From: a bacterium
GTDB taxonomy: Bacteria; Margulisbacteria; Marinamargulisbacteria; SXXA01; JAHFDB01
NCBI GenBank assembly: GCA_023249195.1
Contig: JAHFDB010000016.1
Span: 1 to 32,243 of the forward strand
Direction: 5' to 3'
DNA length: 32,243 bases
Positions 29,044-32,243 of the stretch are shown here, piece by piece. The first letter of the stretch is position 1. Each line of letters starts with the position of its first letter. The translations under genes were made by a program, and so were the position numbers. Below the pieces are notes generated by a model, which was not told the DNA's origin, made no database searches, and worked only from the letters and a program-made list of their open reading frames with translations.

Positions 29044-30237
29044 ATGATTGCACAACGCGCATCTGATGTTGCAGACAGTATTACAATGGCCATTTCAGCC
29101 ACTGCTCAGAAAATGAAAAAAGAAGGCAAGCCTGTCTTTAGTTTTGGAGCCGGAGAACCCGACTTTGATACCCCCGAAGATATCAAACAAGCCGGCATAG
29201 CGGCCATTCAGGCAGGTAAAACAAAATACACGGCAGCAACCGGCATTATCGAACTCAAACAAGCTGTTATAGACAAACTTAAACGCGACAACGGGTTGGA
29301 CTATTCTACTGCTCAAATTGTTATTTCCTGCGGGGCCAAACACTCGATTTTTAACCTGGTAATGTCGATTATTGATCCGGGCGATGAGGTTATTATTCCC
29401 AGTCCTTACTGGGTAAGTTACCCCGATCAAGTGAACCTTTGCGGGGGCATTCCTGTATTTATTGAAACCACACAAGCTACGGCATTTAAAATTACCCCCG
29501 CTCAGTTACGGGCTGCCATTACTTCTAAAACAAAACTATTTATTCTTAACTCTCCTTCAAATCCGACGGGATCTGTTTACTCTGAGGGCGAATTGCGTGC
29601 ACTGGCCGAGGTGCTTGTTGAAAAAAATATACTGGTCATGTCCGACGAAATTTATGAAAAGCTTATTTATGGCCAGCATGCTCATGTTAGCATTGCTTCT
29701 TTTTCACAGGCGATTAAAGACCTTACAATTGTGGTCAACGGGGTTGCAAAAGCCTATTCTATGACAGGATGGCGCATCGGATATGCGGCAGCACCCTTAG
29801 CTATAGCCAAAGCGATGGGGACTATTCAAAGTCACTCTACCTCAAACCCGACAACCCCTGCCCAATGGGCCAGTGTCGTAGCGTTAAATGGCAATGGCGT
29901 GAGCGTGGAAACCATGCGTATAGAATTTGAAAAGCGTAAAAAAGTCATGGTCAGCCTGTTAAATGCTATTCCCGGCGTAAAATGTTTAGATCCAGAAGGG
30001 GCTTTTTATACCTTTCCTGATATTTCGTCTTTCTTTGGGAAGACAACTCCGCAAGGAACCCTTATCCAGAACTCGGCCCAATTTTGCCAAGCCTTATTAG
30101 ACGAGGCCTATGTCGCCTGCATTCCCGGATCGGGCTTTGGGGCAGAAGGGTTCATTCGACTGTCCTACGCAACCTCAATGTCCGATATTAAGGAAGGCCT
30201 AGACAAGCTTAAACTGTGGCTGGAATCGCTGAACTAA
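29044..30237 (+). CDS. Class I pyridoxal-phosphate aminotransferase (aspartate aminotransferase-like)
   Basis: FSFGAGEPDFDTP, YTAATGIIELKQAV, PSPYWVSYPDQV, NSPSNPTGSVYS, MSDEIYEKLIY, NGVAKAYSMTGWRIGYAAAP (PLP lysine), FIRLSYATS. Confidence 0.96.
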   Translation: MIAQRASDVADSITMAISATAQKMKKEGKPVFSFGAGEPDFDTPEDIKQAGIAAIQAGKTKYTAATGIIELKQAVIDKLKRDNGLDYSTAQIVISCGAKHSIFNLVMSIIDPGDEVIIPSPYWVSYPDQVNLCGGIPVFIETTQATAFKITPAQLRAAITSKTKLFILNSPSNPTGSVYSEGELRALAEVLVEKNILVMSDEIYEKLIYGQHAHVSIASFSQAIKDLTIVVNGVAKAYSMTGWRIGYAAAPLAIAKAMGTIQSHSTSNPTTPAQWASVVALNGNGVSVETMRIEFEKRKKVMVSLLNAIPGVKCLDPEGAFYTFPDISSFFGKTTPQGTLIQNSAQFCQALLDEAYVACIPGSGFGAEGFIRLSYATSMSDIKEGLDKLKLWLESLN

Positions 30238-31154
30238 TGGCCAAATCATCGACGCCTCCCAGTTTAGCTCTGCTTCAAATCGTGATTGAGGAATTAGAAA
30301 ACATTCTTCCTGTCCTCATTCCTTTTTCAGAATTAACAGAAATGATTAAAGAAAGCCGAAAACTAGACTCTTTGGATGAAAACCCTCGTTTTTCAAAAAC
30401 CCCCATGGTTATTCGATATGTCCAAGTACTTTTACTCGCAGCACTCACCTTGCATGAAGGCATTCTTGTCCCCAGTTTAAATCAGGTCTCTCGAAAAGAG
30501 GATCATGTCAATTTAACTTGGGAAGGTGGCATTCGAGATCGGTTCGTACTCGGCATTTATGACACCTCCTTTAAAAATTTTGTGCGGATGTTTAGAAAAA
30601 AAGTCCTCAATCTGGCGGGTCGTGGCTCAGAGGTCTCTTATGCCGTATTAGAGCAAACAGTGTCGTTTATTGAACGAGAAATGGGGATATTAAATCTCTG
30701 CCGTGCCAAACTCAGCATGCTCAGCGCCGGCAAAGACAAGGCGCTTTCCGTCATCCAAGACGATTTCAACAGCGATATGCTTTTTATTTTAATGTCCAGT
30801 CTTCCTACCGAAGTGCTCAACACCCTTTATCTCTATTTAAACCAGTTTTTTCCCTCTGATCTGGTGGTACGCATTCCGCATCCTGTTCAGGTAGGGTCTT
30901 TACTTCAAACACCTACCCAAGACGAGCACTATCTTATGGAAAAAACACGCCTCTATTATTTTTTATATCTATCCAATGATCAACCCATTATCCAACACAT
31001 TACACGCGCAAAAACCCGAGAGTTTTTACAACAGCTTGTCCAAAGTGATGCTATTTATAACGTCATGTCGAACCAACTTCAGGCTATTATTCAAAACCAA
31101 ATGGACCCTCGGCTAGGGGTATATGCCATTCTGGTAAACCATTTTCGCAAGTAA
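30237..31154 (+). CDS. Hypothetical protein
   Basis: 305 aa from ATG 30237 (TAATG overlap with the aminotransferase), no family recognised. Confidence 0.7.
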   Translation: MAKSSTPPSLALLQIVIEELENILPVLIPFSELTEMIKESRKLDSLDENPRFSKTPMVIRYVQVLLLAALTLHEGILVPSLNQVSRKEDHVNLTWEGGIRDRFVLGIYDTSFKNFVRMFRKKVLNLAGRGSEVSYAVLEQTVSFIEREMGILNLCRAKLSMLSAGKDKALSVIQDDFNSDMLFILMSSLPTEVLNTLYLYLNQFFPSDLVVRIPHPVQVGSLLQTPTQDEHYLMEKTRLYYFLYLSNDQPIIQHITRAKTREFLQQLVQSDAIYNVMSNQLQAIIQNQMDPRLGVYAILVNHFRK

Positions 31155-31161
31155 CGAACGC

Positions 31162-32241
31162 CTACACCCGTTCATCTTCAGGCAAAAAGCCATGGGCTTG
31201 CAGTTTCCATAAGGTTTGGTAATGGCCTTCTTGGGCGAGGAGAACTTCGTGTGTGCCGTCTTGAACCAGTTTTCCTTTGTCGAAGACGAGAAGCCTGTCC
31301 ATTTGGGCGAGTGTCGAGAGTCTGTGGGCAATGACGATGGTGGTGCGGTTTTGCATAAGGGTGTTTAGGCTGGTTTGAATTTGGGCTTCGGTGACAGAGT
31401 CTAGGGCTGAAGTGGCTTCATCTAAGATTAATAGAGGGGCATTTTTGAGGATGGCTCTGGCGATGGCAATCCGTTGGCGTTGGCCGCCTGAGAGCTTGAT
31501 GCCTCGCTCGCCTACTAGGGCCTTATACCCTTGCGGAATATGCTGAATAAATTCGTGACAATGGGCTTGTTTAGCGGCTTCAATAACGTCTTCATCGGTA
31601 GCCTCCAGTCGTCCATAGCGAATGTTGTCCATGAGGCTGCGATGGAAGAGTGCTGTGTCTTGGGGAATCATCGCAATAGACTCATGGAGCGAGTTTTGAG
31701 TGACGAGGGAAATATCTTGCTGATCGATTAAAATTGTTCCTGATTCTAGCTCAAAAAAGCGTAGAATTAAGTTCACAAAAGTCGTTTTCCCAGAACCTGA
31801 AAAACCCACCAAACCCACCTTCGACCCACCATGAAGCGCGAGGGTGAGACGGTCAAAAACAGGGTCGTTGTTATATCGAAAGGTGACCGAGTCGAATTGA
31901 ATGCTTCCTTGAGTAGGTTTTAAAGCATGTGCGCCTGGGGAATCGTGAATTTGATGGTCTTGCGTCACAATACTGAGAGCTTGTTTACAGGTCCCAATTT
32001 CTTGGGCAAAACGCACAAATTGGTTGGTGACTTGCCATAGCATGTCGATAATGCGACCAATCAAAGTAAAAACAAGTACAAAATCACCGGCTGTCACTAG
32101 GGCATTTGATCTCGCCCAAATTAACCCCCAAATCATACTCCCTACCATTGTGGTAATACTCAGCATCAACACTGAACGGGCTAAGATGAGTTGGAACTGA
32201 ATTTTTCGATCTTTGATTACGACGTCTTCTGTAAAGTGCAA
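31162..32241 (-). CDS. ABC exporter (MsbA/LipA-type), ATP-binding half and part of TM domain; N-terminus outside window
   Basis: Walker A GFSGSGKTT, signature LSGGQRQRIAIARAIL, Walker B LLILDEATSALD, IAHRLSTL. Confidence 0.95.
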   Translation of the reverse strand: MHFTEDVVIKDRKIQFQLILARSVLMLSITTMVGSMIWGLIWARSNALVTAGDFVLVFTLIGRIIDMLWQVTNQFVRFAQEIGTCKQALSIVTQDHQIHDSPGAHALKPTQGSIQFDSVTFRYNNDPVFDRLTLALHGGSKVGLVGFSGSGKTTFVNLILRFFELESGTILIDQQDISLVTQNSLHESIAMIPQDTALFHRSLMDNIRYGRLEATDEDVIEAAKQAHCHEFIQHIPQGYKALVGERGIKLSGGQRQRIAIARAILKNAPLLILDEATSALDSVTEAQIQTSLNTLMQNRTTIVIAHRLSTLAQMDRLLVFDKGKLVQDGTHEVLLAQEGHYQTLWKLQAHGFLPEDERV

Positions 32242-32243
32242 TA

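Noticed and set aside
29095-29475. 126-aa minus-strand ORF inside the aminotransferase gene
   Set aside because: Antisense shadow ORF, no independent support
31156-31173. GAACG-N8-CGTTC inverted repeat between convergent genes
   Set aside because: Only 5-bp stem without a U-tract on either side; too weak to call

Overview
This 32.2 kb window looks like the chromosome of a diderm (LPS-type) bacterium. It is densely packed with co-directional genes, many overlapping by ATGA/TAATG. Left to right it contains: 3' part of enolase, an FtsB/DivIC-like protein, ExbB-ExbD-TonB, a large exported protein with a cohesin-like C-terminus, a mini SLH/coiled-coil envelope protein, DNA pol III delta' (HolB), a HIT protein, ribosomal protein S21, an LptF/LptG-family permease, a large TPR protein, two AT-rich small membrane proteins, LptD, a lipoprotein, Lnt, a TetR regulator with an AarF/UbiB-like kinase, a minus-strand ribH-hisB-pyrR mini-operon, a divergent PEP carboxylase-like protein, a divergent single-chain pyruvate carboxylase-like protein, LeuC, LeuD, two SMR/EamA-like half-transporters, a class I aminotransferase, an unknown protein, and part of an ABC exporter. 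The most unusual part is 19607-30237. There, two anaplerotic carboxylase homologues sit in tandem at the head of a co-directional leuCD/transporter/aminotransferase cluster. Both keep recognisable folds but have substitutions at several normally invariant active-site positions, and both carry non-canonical N-terminal extensions. The lumazine synthase closely resembles the Brucella-type RibH2 (type II) as I recall it. I saw no CRISPR array, rRNA, tRNA or transposase. All family calls are by eye from motifs; no database search was run.
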